In this document: in pieces, positions 1-6,671 of the stretch
Layout of the letters: each line of letters begins with the position of its first letter
Numbering within the stretch: position 1 is the stretch's first letter
Assembly (NCBI GenBank): GCA_966211305.1
Contig: CBIHPC010000138.1
Location: 1 to 15,806 of the forward strand
Direction of reading: 5' to 3'
DNA length: 15,806 nucleotides
Origin: Niastella sp966211305
GTDB lineage: Bacteria > Bacteroidota > Bacteroidia > Chitinophagales > Chitinophagaceae
The notes under the pieces: model-generated
Databases searched by the model: none
Told to the model about the DNA's origin: nothing
The model's input: only the letters and a program-made list of their open reading frames with translations
Translations under genes and position numbers: made by a program

Positions 1-447
1 GGCGCTGTTTTTGATGAAACCGGCGAATGGTTGAATGTACAGGTGGAAGCGGATGTATGGAGATCCTTTGCGCAATGGTTACGCAATGAAGTACTGCAAA
101 TGGATTACCTGTTTTGCCTTACGTGTATCGACTGGCCGCCAGCCGCTGCAGCCAAAACGCAGCCTACCGCCGGTGGTGGAGTATTAACGATGGTGTATCA
201 TTTTACTTCAACCACGTTCAGGCAACCGCTTGTGGTGAAAGTGAAGCTCGATAGAAATAACCCTGAAATAGAAACGGTATCAGCTATCTGGCGCACGGCC
301 GAATTTCATGAGCGCGAAGTGTACGACCTGTTTGGCGTGCGGTTCCTGCATCACCCCGATCTGCGCCGCCTGGTACTTACCGATGATTTTGAAGGGCACC
401 CGTTAAGAAAAGATTTTGAAGACCCGGTGAATATGATCAGGCTTTGA
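1..447 (+). CDS. nuoC: NADH-quinone oxidoreductase subunit C (30 kDa), 5'-truncated by window edge
   Basis: This is the hydrophilic 30-kDa subunit of complex I. With NuoD, B and I it forms the quinone-reducing connecting module on the cytoplasmic side. The reading frame is open from base 1, so the true start lies upstream of the window. The in-frame TTG at 31 is not a credible start because coding sequence continues to its left. The C-terminal family signature is intact: EREVYDLFGVRF, then HPDLRRLVLTDDFEGHPLRKDF near the end. A small Pro/Ala/Gly-rich insertion (PPAAAAKTQPTAGGG) sits in the loop after the conserved CIDWP-type segment and looks like a lineage-specific loop. The stop at 445-447 is 10 bp before nuoD, so the two are co-transcribed. 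C and D are separate genes here, not fused as in Bacteroides or E. coli. Identification is secure. Confidence 0.96.
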   Translation, partial: GAVFDETGEWLNVQVEADVWRSFAQWLRNEVLQMDYLFCLTCIDWPPAAAAKTQPTAGGGVLTMVYHFTSTTFRQPLVVKVKLDRNNPEIETVSAIWRTAEFHEREVYDLFGVRFLHHPDLRRLVLTDDFEGHPLRKDFEDPVNMIRL

Positions 448-457
448 TATAATTATA

Positions 458-1624
458 ATGTATAGAGAAACACAAATAGTAAACACTCAGAATAATATTC
501 CTTCAAATGCGGAGGATACAGGGGTTGATGCGGATGGCGGCGAGCTGGTCATTAATGTGGGGCCGCAGCACCCGGCAACACATGGTGTGTTGCACCTGGT
601 GATCACCTTACAGGGTGAGACCATTCAAAAAATAGAACCGCATTTAGGCTATATCCATCGCAGCATCGAAAAAATGTGCGAAAGCCTTAGTTATCGCCAG
701 TTCATTTATGTAACCAGCCGCATGGATTACTTGTCGGCCCACATCAACAACCACGCCTGCGCGCTTTGTATTGAGAAAGGATTACAACTGGAAATACCGC
801 CGCGCGCCCAGGTGATTAGAGTGCTGATGGGCGAGCTTACCCGCATTGCTTCACATGAACTGTGGTGGGGGGCTATGGCGATGGACCTCGGCGCGTTCAC
901 GCCATTTTTTTATGCCTTCCGCGAACGCGAAACCATCAACGATATAATGGAGGAAACCTGTGGCGCCCGGTTAACGATGAACTACATGGTGCCCGGTGGT
1001 GTGATGTATGATCTTCACCCCAATTTTCAAAAAAGGGTAAAGAATTTTATTCAACTGTTCAATAGCAAGATCGATGAATACGACGACCTGGTGACCGGTA
1101 ATATTATTTTTCAGAACCGCACAAAAGGAGTGGGCGTTTTGTCGAAAGAAGATGCGGTTTCATTTGGTTGTACGGGACCGGTAGGAAGGGGGAGCGGCGT
1201 GCAGTGCGATATCAGGAAATTGTATCCGTATGAAGTATATGATAAGGTTCAATTCGACGAGATCATAGAAACAGGCGGCGACAGTTTTTCGCGGTACATG
1301 GTGCGGGTAAAAGAACTGCGCCAGTCGATCAGGATCATCGGGCAATTGATTGATAATATTCCTGAAGGCGATTTTCAGGCAAAGACAAAAGCTGTTTTGA
1401 AATTGCCGAAGGGCGAATTTTATTCAAGGGTGGAAACCGCCCGCGGCGAATTTGGGGTGTACATCGTGAGTGAAGGCGGCACAACGCCTTACCGCATAAA
1501 ATTCAGATCGCCGGGTTTCTCCAATTTATCGGCCCTCGGTCATATCAGCAGGGGGTGTAAGATCGGTGACCTGATGGCTATTATGGGAACGCTGGACCTG
1601 GTGATTCCGGATATTGACAGGTAG
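458..1624 (+). CDS. nuoD: NADH-quinone oxidoreductase subunit D (49 kDa)
   Basis: NuoD is the 49-kDa subunit that, with NuoB, builds the quinone-reduction site of complex I. It descends from a [NiFe]-hydrogenase large subunit. The 388-residue length is normal. The N-terminal family motif is seen as NVGPQHPATHGVL (residues 33-45), with His38 in the position of the quinone-contacting histidine. SRMDYLS follows, with Tyr91 at the position of the second quinone ligand. The C-terminal block ends in GDLMAIMGTLDLVIPDIDR as expected. The first ~27 residues are a variable polar extension. It starts 10 bp after nuoC. No Shine-Dalgarno is visible, which is usual for Bacteroidota. It is followed not by nuoE, F and G but by a 192-bp repeat-bearing gap and then nuoH. 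Confidence 0.97.
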   Translation: MYRETQIVNTQNNIPSNAEDTGVDADGGELVINVGPQHPATHGVLHLVITLQGETIQKIEPHLGYIHRSIEKMCESLSYRQFIYVTSRMDYLSAHINNHACALCIEKGLQLEIPPRAQVIRVLMGELTRIASHELWWGAMAMDLGAFTPFFYAFRERETINDIMEETCGARLTMNYMVPGGVMYDLHPNFQKRVKNFIQLFNSKIDEYDDLVTGNIIFQNRTKGVGVLSKEDAVSFGCTGPVGRGSGVQCDIRKLYPYEVYDKVQFDEIIETGGDSFSRYMVRVKELRQSIRIIGQLIDNIPEGDFQAKTKAVLKLPKGEFYSRVETARGEFGVYIVSEGGTTPYRIKFRSPGFSNLSALGHISRGCKIGDLMAIMGTLDLVIPDIDR

Positions 1625-1632
1625 AGGGGAGG

Positions 1633-1728
1633 AGTTGAGAAGTTGACTGATTGGCTGGGCAAGTTGAAAAGTTGATACAGCTGATAGAAGTTGATAAAGG
1701 GGAGGCAGTTGACAGGTTAATAAGTTGA
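1633..1728 (+). repeat. GTTGA-rich intergenic module, copy 1 (nuoD-nuoH gap)
   Basis: Seven AGTTGA words occur at 1633, 1641, 1662, 1670, 1689, 1707 and 1723, within 96 bp directly after the nuoD stop. The stretch 1662-1706 closely matches 3462-3505 in the nuoI-nuoJ gap, with about three differences over 45 bp. Its core TGATAGA(A)GTTGATAAAGGG at 1682-1701 recurs at 3482 and 4530. No convincing ORF or terminator hairpin is seen. The function is unknown. Confidence 0.8.
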
Positions 1729-1760
1729 CAAGGGTTAAAATGATTGAACAATCTTACGAC

Positions 1761-1781
1761 CTACTTCATACTTCTTACTTC
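1761..1781 (+). repeat. Three tandem 7-bp words (nTACTTC) before nuoH
   Basis: CTACTTC, ATACTTC and TTACTTC lie head to tail, a 7-bp period with a variable first base. They end 35 bp before the nuoH start. The period is the same as that of the ATTCACG array before nuoL, but the word differs. With the GTTGA module to its left, this fills most of the 192-bp nuoD-nuoH gap. The remaining bases (1782-1816) are A-rich leader. Confidence 0.65.
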
Positions 1782-1816
1782 GGTCAGTTTAAAACGGTAA
1801 GTGGAAATTATAAACA

Positions 1817-2893
1817 ATGTTTAGCTTAGAAACCATAACAGACTCGATTCAAAACTGGTTGTATAGCACGTTCAACCCCACCATGGCGTTGATCATGGAA
1901 TGCGTTATCGTTATGTTCCTGGTGATCGGGTTGTTTGCTACACTTGGGTTGGTTTTGGTACTGATGGAACGGAAAGTAGCCGCCCGCATGCAGATCCGGC
2001 TTGGTCCCAACCGGGTGGGGCCCAAAGGCATCTTACAAACTACCGCCGATACCTTAAAGCTGATGATGAAGGAAGGGCTTACACCCAATGGCGCCGATAA
2101 ATTCCTGTTCAACCTGGCGCCGTTCATAGTAATGATCGCCGCGATGCTGATCCTCGCACCTATTGCATTTGCAAAAGGTTTTCAAATATGGGATATTAAT
2201 ATCGGCGTATTATATGTGACGGCCGTATCGTCCGTTTCGGTGATCGGGATCCTGATGGCAGGCTGGGCCAGTAATAATAAATATTCCCTGCTGGGCGCTA
2301 TGCGCAGCGGGGCACAGATCGTTAGTTATGAATTATCGGCCGGGTTTTCAATTATTTCTATTGTTGTATTGTCAGGCAGCCTGCAGGTATCGGAGATCAT
2401 TGCTTCGCAACAAACCGGCTGGTGGTTGTTCCGCGGGCATCTTCCTGCCATTATCGCTTTTGTGATTTTTATTATCGCGGTTACTGCAGAAACCAACCGC
2501 GCGCCTTTCGATCTGGCAGAAGCAGAATCGGAGTTGACCGCGGGTTTTCATACCGAATATTCAGGAATGAAGTTCGCGTTGTTCTTTTTGGCAGAATACA
2601 TCAACATCTTTATTGTGTGTGCTATTGGCGCCACTTTGTTTTTGGGCGGGTGGATGCCGCTGCATATCGGTAATTGGGAAGGGTTCAATCGCATAATGGA
2701 TTATATCCCTTCATCGCTATGGTTCCTGGGAAAAACATTTTTCCTGATCTTTTTGATCATGTGGTTCAGGTGGACATTCCCGCGCTTACGGGTTGATCAG
2801 TTGCTGAGCCTTGAATGGAAGTATCTATTGCCCATAAGTATGTTCAATCTGTTGCTGATAACGTTGATCGCCATTATGGGCTGGCATTTTTAA
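1817..2893 (+). CDS. nuoH: NADH-quinone oxidoreductase subunit H
   Basis: NuoH (ND1) is the membrane subunit that holds the quinone entry chamber and couples quinone chemistry to the proton pumps. The 358 residues form about eight to nine hydrophobic segments. Characteristic cytoplasmic-loop motifs are present: MERKVAARMQIRLGPNRVGP (residues 50-69), then ADTLKLMMKE (77-86). The strongly conserved third loop AETNRAPFDLAEAESEL (224-240) is followed by AGFHTEYSG (242-250). All the acidic loop residues that define the family appear intact. The first ATG of the frame gives a normal N terminus, and the upstream leader (about 20 bp) is A-rich rather than SD-bearing. The gene lies 192 bp after nuoD, a wide gap for this operon. 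It probably still belongs to the same transcription unit, although an internal promoter in the gap cannot be excluded. Confidence 0.97.
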   Translation: MFSLETITDSIQNWLYSTFNPTMALIMECVIVMFLVIGLFATLGLVLVLMERKVAARMQIRLGPNRVGPKGILQTTADTLKLMMKEGLTPNGADKFLFNLAPFIVMIAAMLILAPIAFAKGFQIWDINIGVLYVTAVSSVSVIGILMAGWASNNKYSLLGAMRSGAQIVSYELSAGFSIISIVVLSGSLQVSEIIASQQTGWWLFRGHLPAIIAFVIFIIAVTAETNRAPFDLAEAESELTAGFHTEYSGMKFALFFLAEYINIFIVCAIGATLFLGGWMPLHIGNWEGFNRIMDYIPSSLWFLGKTFFLIFLIMWFRWTFPRLRVDQLLSLEWKYLLPISMFNLLLITLIAIMGWHF

Positions 2894-2904
2894 CTCACCC
2901 CCAA

Positions 2905-2919
2905 CCCCCTGAAGGGGGG
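2905..2919. repeat. GC-rich hairpin word in the nuoH-nuoI gap
   Basis: Within the 75-bp gap between nuoH and nuoI, C5 (2905-2909) pairs with G5 (2914-2918) around a TGAA loop. It is preceded by a further C-rich run (2898-2902). There is no T-tract afterwards, so it is a poor terminator. It may be an mRNA-stabilising or processing hairpin. From memory, C-run/TGAA/G-run words of this kind recur between genes in many Bacteroidota. This was not checked. Confidence 0.6.
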
Positions 2920-2968
2920 AGGAAACAAATCTGCGTGCCGATACGCTGGCTAACTTAAAAATGATAAC

Positions 2969-3445
2969 ATGTTTATTAAGCAGTATATATCAGATGTGTA
3001 TCATGCAGTTGCCTCGCTGCTGAAAGGGATGCGCACAACGGGCAGCTATTTTGTGCGGCCCAAAGAGATCATTACCCAACAGTACCCCGATAACCGGGCG
3101 CAAATGAAACTGCCCGAGCGGTTTCGCGGTGAAGTGGTGATGGAGCATGACGACAATAACGAACACGCCTGCACAGGCTGCACGGCATGTGAACTGGCCT
3201 GTCCGAACGCCACCATCAAGATCGTTACCAAATTCGATACAACACCGGAGGGCAAAAAGAAAAAAGCGCTGGACACGTTCGTGTACCATCTCGAACTGTG
3301 CACCATGTGTAACTTATGCGTGGAGGCTTGTCCGACCAGCGCCATAAAAATGGCCCAGACATTTGAACATAGTGTTTATGACAGGAGTCAGTTGTTGAAG
3401 AAATTAAATAAACCGGGCTCGAAGTTGCGCGCGGGAGTGGAGTAG
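2969..3445 (+). CDS. nuoI: NADH-quinone oxidoreductase subunit I (two [4Fe-4S] ferredoxin-like subunit)
   Basis: NuoI carries the two tetranuclear clusters N6a and N6b, which pass electrons towards the terminal N2 cluster in NuoB. Two CxxCxxCxxxCP motifs are visible. Cys68, 71, 74 and 78 (CTGCTACELACP) form the first, and Cys111, 114, 117 and 121 (CTMCNLCVEACP) form the second. Each ends in the proline typical of 8Fe ferredoxin folds. The N terminus is an amphipathic helix followed by the conserved VRPKEIITQQYP-type stretch (29-40) that contacts NuoH. The 158-residue length is normal. The start ATG at 2969 leaves a 75-bp gap to nuoH containing a GC hairpin. The gene is followed immediately by a GTTGA repeat module. 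Confidence 0.97.
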   Translation: MFIKQYISDVYHAVASLLKGMRTTGSYFVRPKEIITQQYPDNRAQMKLPERFRGEVVMEHDDNNEHACTGCTACELACPNATIKIVTKFDTTPEGKKKKALDTFVYHLELCTMCNLCVEACPTSAIKMAQTFEHSVYDRSQLLKKLNKPGSKLRAGVE

Positions 3446-3450
3446 GGGGG

Positions 3451-3505
3451 AGTTGGCAAGGAGTTGAAAAGTTGATACAGGTGATAGAGTTGATAAAGGG
3501 AAGGC
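3451..3505 (+). repeat. GTTGA-rich intergenic module, copy 2 (nuoI-nuoJ gap)
   Basis: This module begins 6 bp after the nuoI stop. AGTTGA words lie at 3462, 3470 and 3488, with a variant (AGTTGG) at 3451. Positions 3462-3505 align with 1662-1706 with about three differences, including one single-base deletion. The orientation relative to the operon is the same as in copies 1 and 3. Confidence 0.8.
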
Positions 3506-3529
3506 GGGAGATGAAGAATGAGGAAGTTC

Positions 3530-3592
3530 TTAAGGTTTTTGATTTGGCATTTTTTATTTGGTTCTTGCAATTTGAGATTTGGAATTTTTATT
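3530..3592 (+). repeat. T-rich TTTGGAATTT-type module abutting the nuoJ start
   Basis: This T-rich stretch runs directly into the nuoJ ATG at 3593. Positions 3558-3587 match 9647-9676, the leader of the gene after nuoN, at 24 of 30 bases. Both copies end in TTTGGAATTT and then TTATT immediately before the start codon. The stretch is open in the nuoJ frame from 3518, but the translation is not NuoJ-like, so it is read here as leader. Confidence 0.65.
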
Positions 3593-4207
3593 ATGAACGC
3601 ATCACAAGTCATATTCTATCTTATTTCAGCTTTTGTGCTGGGAACGGCTGTTTTGGCGGTTACAAGCCGCAAGATCTTCCGTTCCGCCATCTGGCTTTTA
3701 TTTAGCCTTATAGGCGTGGCGGCATTGTATTTCTGGATGCAGGTAGAGTTTGTTGCTGCGGTACAGATCATCGTATATGTGGGCGGGGTAGTGGTGCTCA
3801 TCATCTTTTCTATTTTCCTAACCCAGCAATCGGGTAGTGAAATGCCAAAACCGCCATTGAAACGTATGTTGTTTTCCATACTGGCTGTACTGTTTGGGTT
3901 TGCTTTTTCTTATAATATAATAGCTAATTACGGGTTTAATGACGCAACCACTACAAAGCCCTTCAATGTGCCGGTATCGGCCATTGGCGAACAGATGCTC
4001 GATACGAAAGAATATGGATTTGTATTGCCATTTGAAGTAGTGAGTATGTTGTTGCTGGCAGCCATGATCGGGTGTATTGTTATCGCCCTGCGATCTGCTC
4101 CTAAAGGAAAACATGTTCAAAAACCGGCAGCGCCGGCCGGTGCAAATGGCGCTTCCAATAAACCGGTAACCGGATCAAATATGGTTGTAGAAGAAAAAAC
4201 ATCATGA
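3593..4207 (+). CDS. nuoJ: NADH-quinone oxidoreductase subunit J
   Basis: NuoJ (ND6) is a small membrane subunit linking the quinone module to the antiporter-like subunits. Its TM3 has a pi-bulge involved in coupling. Starting at ATG 3593 gives 204 residues, beginning MNASQVIFYLISAFVLG as expected for the family. An in-frame ATG at 3518 would add 25 residues encoded by the T-rich repeat module, so it was not chosen. The conserved TM3 block is seen at residues 52-72 (EFVAAVQIIVYVGGVVVL). The last helix lies around 145-167. A roughly 37-residue Ala/Pro/Asn-rich hydrophilic tail (about 168-204) extends beyond that helix and looks lineage-specific. The stop codon overlaps the nuoK start (ATGA, 4204-4207), which indicates translational coupling. 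Confidence 0.94.
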   Translation: MNASQVIFYLISAFVLGTAVLAVTSRKIFRSAIWLLFSLIGVAALYFWMQVEFVAAVQIIVYVGGVVVLIIFSIFLTQQSGSEMPKPPLKRMLFSILAVLFGFAFSYNIIANYGFNDATTTKPFNVPVSAIGEQMLDTKEYGFVLPFEVVSMLLLAAMIGCIVIALRSAPKGKHVQKPAAPAGANGASNKPVTGSNMVVEEKTS

Positions 4208-4515
4208 ACATACCATTGACACATATATTGTTTGTAAGCACGGCCCTGTTCTTCATAGGCATGTACGGGTTGTTCACCCGCCGTAATCTCATCACCATGC
4301 TGATGGCCATAGAGCTTATCTTAAATAGTGTGAACATCAATTTTGTAGCGTTCAATAAATACCTGTACCCCGATAAACTGAACGGCGTTTTCTTTACGCT
4401 CTTTATAATAACCATTGCTGCCGCGGAAGCTGCTGTGGCAATTGCGATCATCATAAATCTGTACCGGAGTCACCGGTCTGTCGATGTGGAGGATGTGAAG
4501 GAGATGAAAGGTTGA
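4204..4515 (+). CDS. nuoK: NADH-quinone oxidoreductase subunit K
   Basis: NuoK (ND4L) is a three-helix membrane subunit that relays charge between the quinone module and the pumps. The 103-residue length is normal. The two membrane glutamates known to matter in E. coli (Glu36 and Glu72) have clear counterparts: Glu37 in MLMAIELILNSVN and Glu75 in TIAAAEAAVAIAI. The C terminus is a short charged tail (VDVEDVKEMKG). The start overlaps the nuoJ stop by 4 bp. The stop lies inside the beginning of a GTTGA repeat module, so the repeat may contribute the last codons or the stop. Confidence 0.96.
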   Translation: MNIPLTHILFVSTALFFIGMYGLFTRRNLITMLMAIELILNSVNINFVAFNKYLYPDKLNGVFFTLFIITIAAAEAAVAIAIIINLYRSHRSVDVEDVKEMKG

Positions 4516-4560
4516 CAAGTTGGTAAGGTTGATAGAGGTGATAAAGGGAATACAGGGAAA
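4511..4560 (+). repeat. GTTGA-rich intergenic module, copy 3 (nuoK-nuoL gap)
   Basis: The third copy of the module overlaps the nuoK stop codon. The core TGATAGAGGTGATAAAGGG lies at 4530-4548, with GTTGACAAGTTGG at 4511-4523 to its left. It is more diverged than copies 1 and 2 but keeps word order and orientation. The A-rich stretch 4561-4621 separates it from the ATTCACG array. Confidence 0.7.
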
Positions 4561-4621
4561 CGAGAAATGAAAAAGAGAATACAGAATATTGAATAGCTGA
4601 AGTTTCAAAATTCGCGAGGCC

Positions 4622-4670
4622 ATTCACGATTCACGATTCACGATTCACGATTCACGATTCACGATTCACG
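4622..4670 (+). repeat. Seven perfect tandem copies of ATTCACG abutting nuoL
   Basis: This 49-bp array is exactly seven uninterrupted 7-bp units with no mismatch. It ends 2 bp before the nuoL ATG at 4673, so the whole ribosome-binding region of nuoL is microsatellite. Perfect identity suggests recent expansion or active slippage. It is far too short-period to be a CRISPR array. Confidence 0.97.
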
Positions 4671-4672
4671 TC

Positions 4673-6580
4673 ATGAACTACATATCATACATAGCGCTCA
4701 TTCCCCTGCTGCCACTGGCAGGTTTTGTGATATTGGGGGCGTTTGGCAAAAAGCCATTTGCCCGTTCAGCCGGGGTGATAGGAACGCTTTTAATATTCAT
4801 ATCAACGCTGCTGGCGCTGTATACAGCGTATCAGTATTTTTTTGTTGCCGGAAAACAAGACGGCATATACCCCCCGGTGAAGGCACTTGAATTTACCTGG
4901 CTGCAGTTTTCTTCGGGGCTGTCAATCGATATGGGTTTACTGATCGATCCGGCTTCGGTAATGATGTTGGTGGTGGTGACATTCGTTTCGCTGATGGTGC
5001 ATGTGTTTAGTATCGGCTATATGAAAGGCGAAGAACGGATTTCCACTTATTATTCCTTTCTCGGGTTGTTTACCTTTTCGATGCTGGGACTGGTGCTCTC
5101 AACCAACATTCTCCAGATCTATATATTCTGGGAACTGGTAGGCGTATCCTCTTTTCTGCTTATAGGTTTCTATTACGATCGCCCGGCTGCCGTGGCTGCG
5201 GCAAAAAAAGCATTTATCGTTACCCGCTTTGCCGATCTGGGTTTCCTGATCGGGATATTGATCCTGGCGTTTTATAGCGGAACACTCGATTTCGGCACAT
5301 TGATACAACGCTTAACCGATCCGGGTTCATCGGCCCTTGCGCAATTGAAAGGCTATGGTTTTATAGGCATTCCTGTATTTAGCTGGGCGCTTGCCCTGTT
5401 GTTCATAGGCGGCGCAGGTAAATCGGCCATGTTTCCCCTGCACATCTGGTTACCCGATGCCATGGAAGGTCCCACCCCGGTATCGGCATTGATCCATGCG
5501 GCAACCATGGTAGTTGCCGGTGTATACCTGGTGGCCCGTTTATACCCGGTGTTTGTTTTAGATGTTTCCGTATTGCAATTGATAACCTGGGTGGGCGTTA
5601 TTTCGGCTTTCCTCGCAGCGATCATTGCGTGTACGCAAACCGATATAAAACGGGTGCTGGCCTATTCAACCATTTCGCAAATAGGCTACATGTTGTTTGC
5701 GTTGGGGTTGGCAGGTTATACCGCGTCGCTCTTCCACCTTTTCACCCACGCATTCTTCAAATCACTGTTGTTCCTCGGCGCGGGAGCTGTCATTCATTAT
5801 ATTCATACCAATGAAATGGGCAATATGGGCGGGTTGCGAAAGTATATGCCCATAACTCATCTTACATTTCTTATTGCCTGCCTGGCCATTGCCGGTATAC
5901 CGCCATTCGCCGGTTTCTTTAGTAAAGAAGAGATACTTATGACCGCCTGGCAAAACAATAAACCTGTTTATTATATAGCCCTGCTCACTTCGGGTATTAC
6001 CGCCTTTTATATGTTCCGGTTGTACTTTAGTATTTTCTGGAACAAGACCGTAACACATAGTCATACTCATCATGGTGAAGGCCCCTGGAATATGAAGTTC
6101 CCCCTGCTGGTATTGGCACTGGCCGCCGTTGTGGTAGGTTTTATTCCGTTTGCGCATTATGTGTCAGCCGGTAAGCAGGCAGCGAAGCATACCATACCAG
6201 TTGGTTTTTCCATTGCACCGGTGGCGATGGCCCTTGCAGGCATTGCGCTGGCTTATATGTTATATTATAAAGAGAACGAAAGGCCGCACAAACTGGCGAC
6301 CGCAATGGGCGGTTTGTACCGGATCATCAGGCAGAAATTCTATTTCGATGAACTGTACCTGTTCGTTACAAAAAAGATCATTTTTAACGGTATTGCACAA
6401 CCTGCGGCCTGGATAGATAAACATATTGTAGATGGATTGATGAACGGGTTGGGCCGGGTTACAACCGGTATTTCTGAACGGATAAAAGCATGGCAGTCGG
6501 GCAGCGTGCAAAGCTATGCGTTGTATTTCTTTGGCGGAATAGTGGCGCTGGCGGCTGTTTTCATATACTGGTGGGTGTAG
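4673..6580 (+). CDS. nuoL: NADH-quinone oxidoreductase subunit L
   Basis: NuoL (ND5) is the distal antiporter-like proton-pumping subunit. It carries the long lateral helix that runs along the membrane arm. The 635 residues fit the family. Key channel residues are visible: Glu154 in TM5 (IYIFWELVGVSSFLLIGFYY), Lys250 in TM7 (FIGGAGKSAMFPLHIWLPDA), the HAATMV motif (275-280), and Lys326 with AYSTISQIGYM (330-340). His355 and His359 lie in FHLFTHAFFK, and GFFSKEEIL (414-422) is also present. A His-rich loop (about 460-470) precedes the C-terminal helices. The ATG at 4673 follows the ATTCACG array by 2 bp and starts MNYISYIALIPLLPL, the expected first helix. The tandem repeat could influence how often translation starts. 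No SD is present. Confidence 0.97.
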   Translation: MNYISYIALIPLLPLAGFVILGAFGKKPFARSAGVIGTLLIFISTLLALYTAYQYFFVAGKQDGIYPPVKALEFTWLQFSSGLSIDMGLLIDPASVMMLVVVTFVSLMVHVFSIGYMKGEERISTYYSFLGLFTFSMLGLVLSTNILQIYIFWELVGVSSFLLIGFYYDRPAAVAAAKKAFIVTRFADLGFLIGILILAFYSGTLDFGTLIQRLTDPGSSALAQLKGYGFIGIPVFSWALALLFIGGAGKSAMFPLHIWLPDAMEGPTPVSALIHAATMVVAGVYLVARLYPVFVLDVSVLQLITWVGVISAFLAAIIACTQTDIKRVLAYSTISQIGYMLFALGLAGYTASLFHLFTHAFFKSLLFLGAGAVIHYIHTNEMGNMGGLRKYMPITHLTFLIACLAIAGIPPFAGFFSKEEILMTAWQNNKPVYYIALLTSGITAFYMFRLYFSIFWNKTVTHSHTHHGEGPWNMKFPLLVLALAAVVVGFIPFAHYVSAGKQAAKHTIPVGFSIAPVAMALAGIALAYMLYYKENERPHKLATAMGGLYRIIRQKFYFDELYLFVTKKIIFNGIAQPAAWIDKHIVDGLMNGLGRVTTGISERIKAWQSGSVQSYALYFFGGIVALAAVFIYWWV

Positions 6581-6582
6581 GT

Positions 6583-6603
6583 TAATGTGCTAATGTGATA
6601 ATG
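6583..6603 (+). repeat. TAATGTG words after nuoL
   Basis: TAATGTG occurs at 6583-6589 and 6591-6597, with a partial TAATG at 6599-6603, giving an 8-bp period starting 3 bp after the nuoL stop. It is a further intergenic word type, placed at the stop-codon edge like the GTTGA modules. The rest of the 91-bp nuoL-nuoM gap is A-rich leader without clear structure. Confidence 0.55.
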
Positions 6604-6671
6604 GAAAGCAGGAAATACAATAATAAAGATGCCTTGAATATAAAGTAACAAACAAAATACAAATCCCGAAC

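Noticed and set aside
31..60. TTG at 31 as the start of nuoC
   Set aside because: The same frame is open back to base 1 and upstream residues are plausible NuoC sequence, so the gene begins outside the window.
1849..2127. Antisense and overlapping open frames within the nuo genes (for example 1160-1345 minus, 1849-2127 minus, 7023-7385 minus)
   Set aside because: They overlap securely identified genes, have no recognisable domains and have the composition of shadow frames.
2905..2919. Rho-independent terminator between nuoH and nuoI
   Set aside because: The hairpin lacks a following T-tract and lies inside an operon whose genes must be expressed together.
3518..3592. Longer NuoJ starting at ATG 3518
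   Set aside because: The extra 25 residues are encoded by the T-rich repeat module. The ATG at 3593 gives the usual NuoJ N terminus and length.
4622..4670. CRISPR-like array
   Set aside because: The units are only 7 bp with no spacers, so this is a simple tandem microsatellite.
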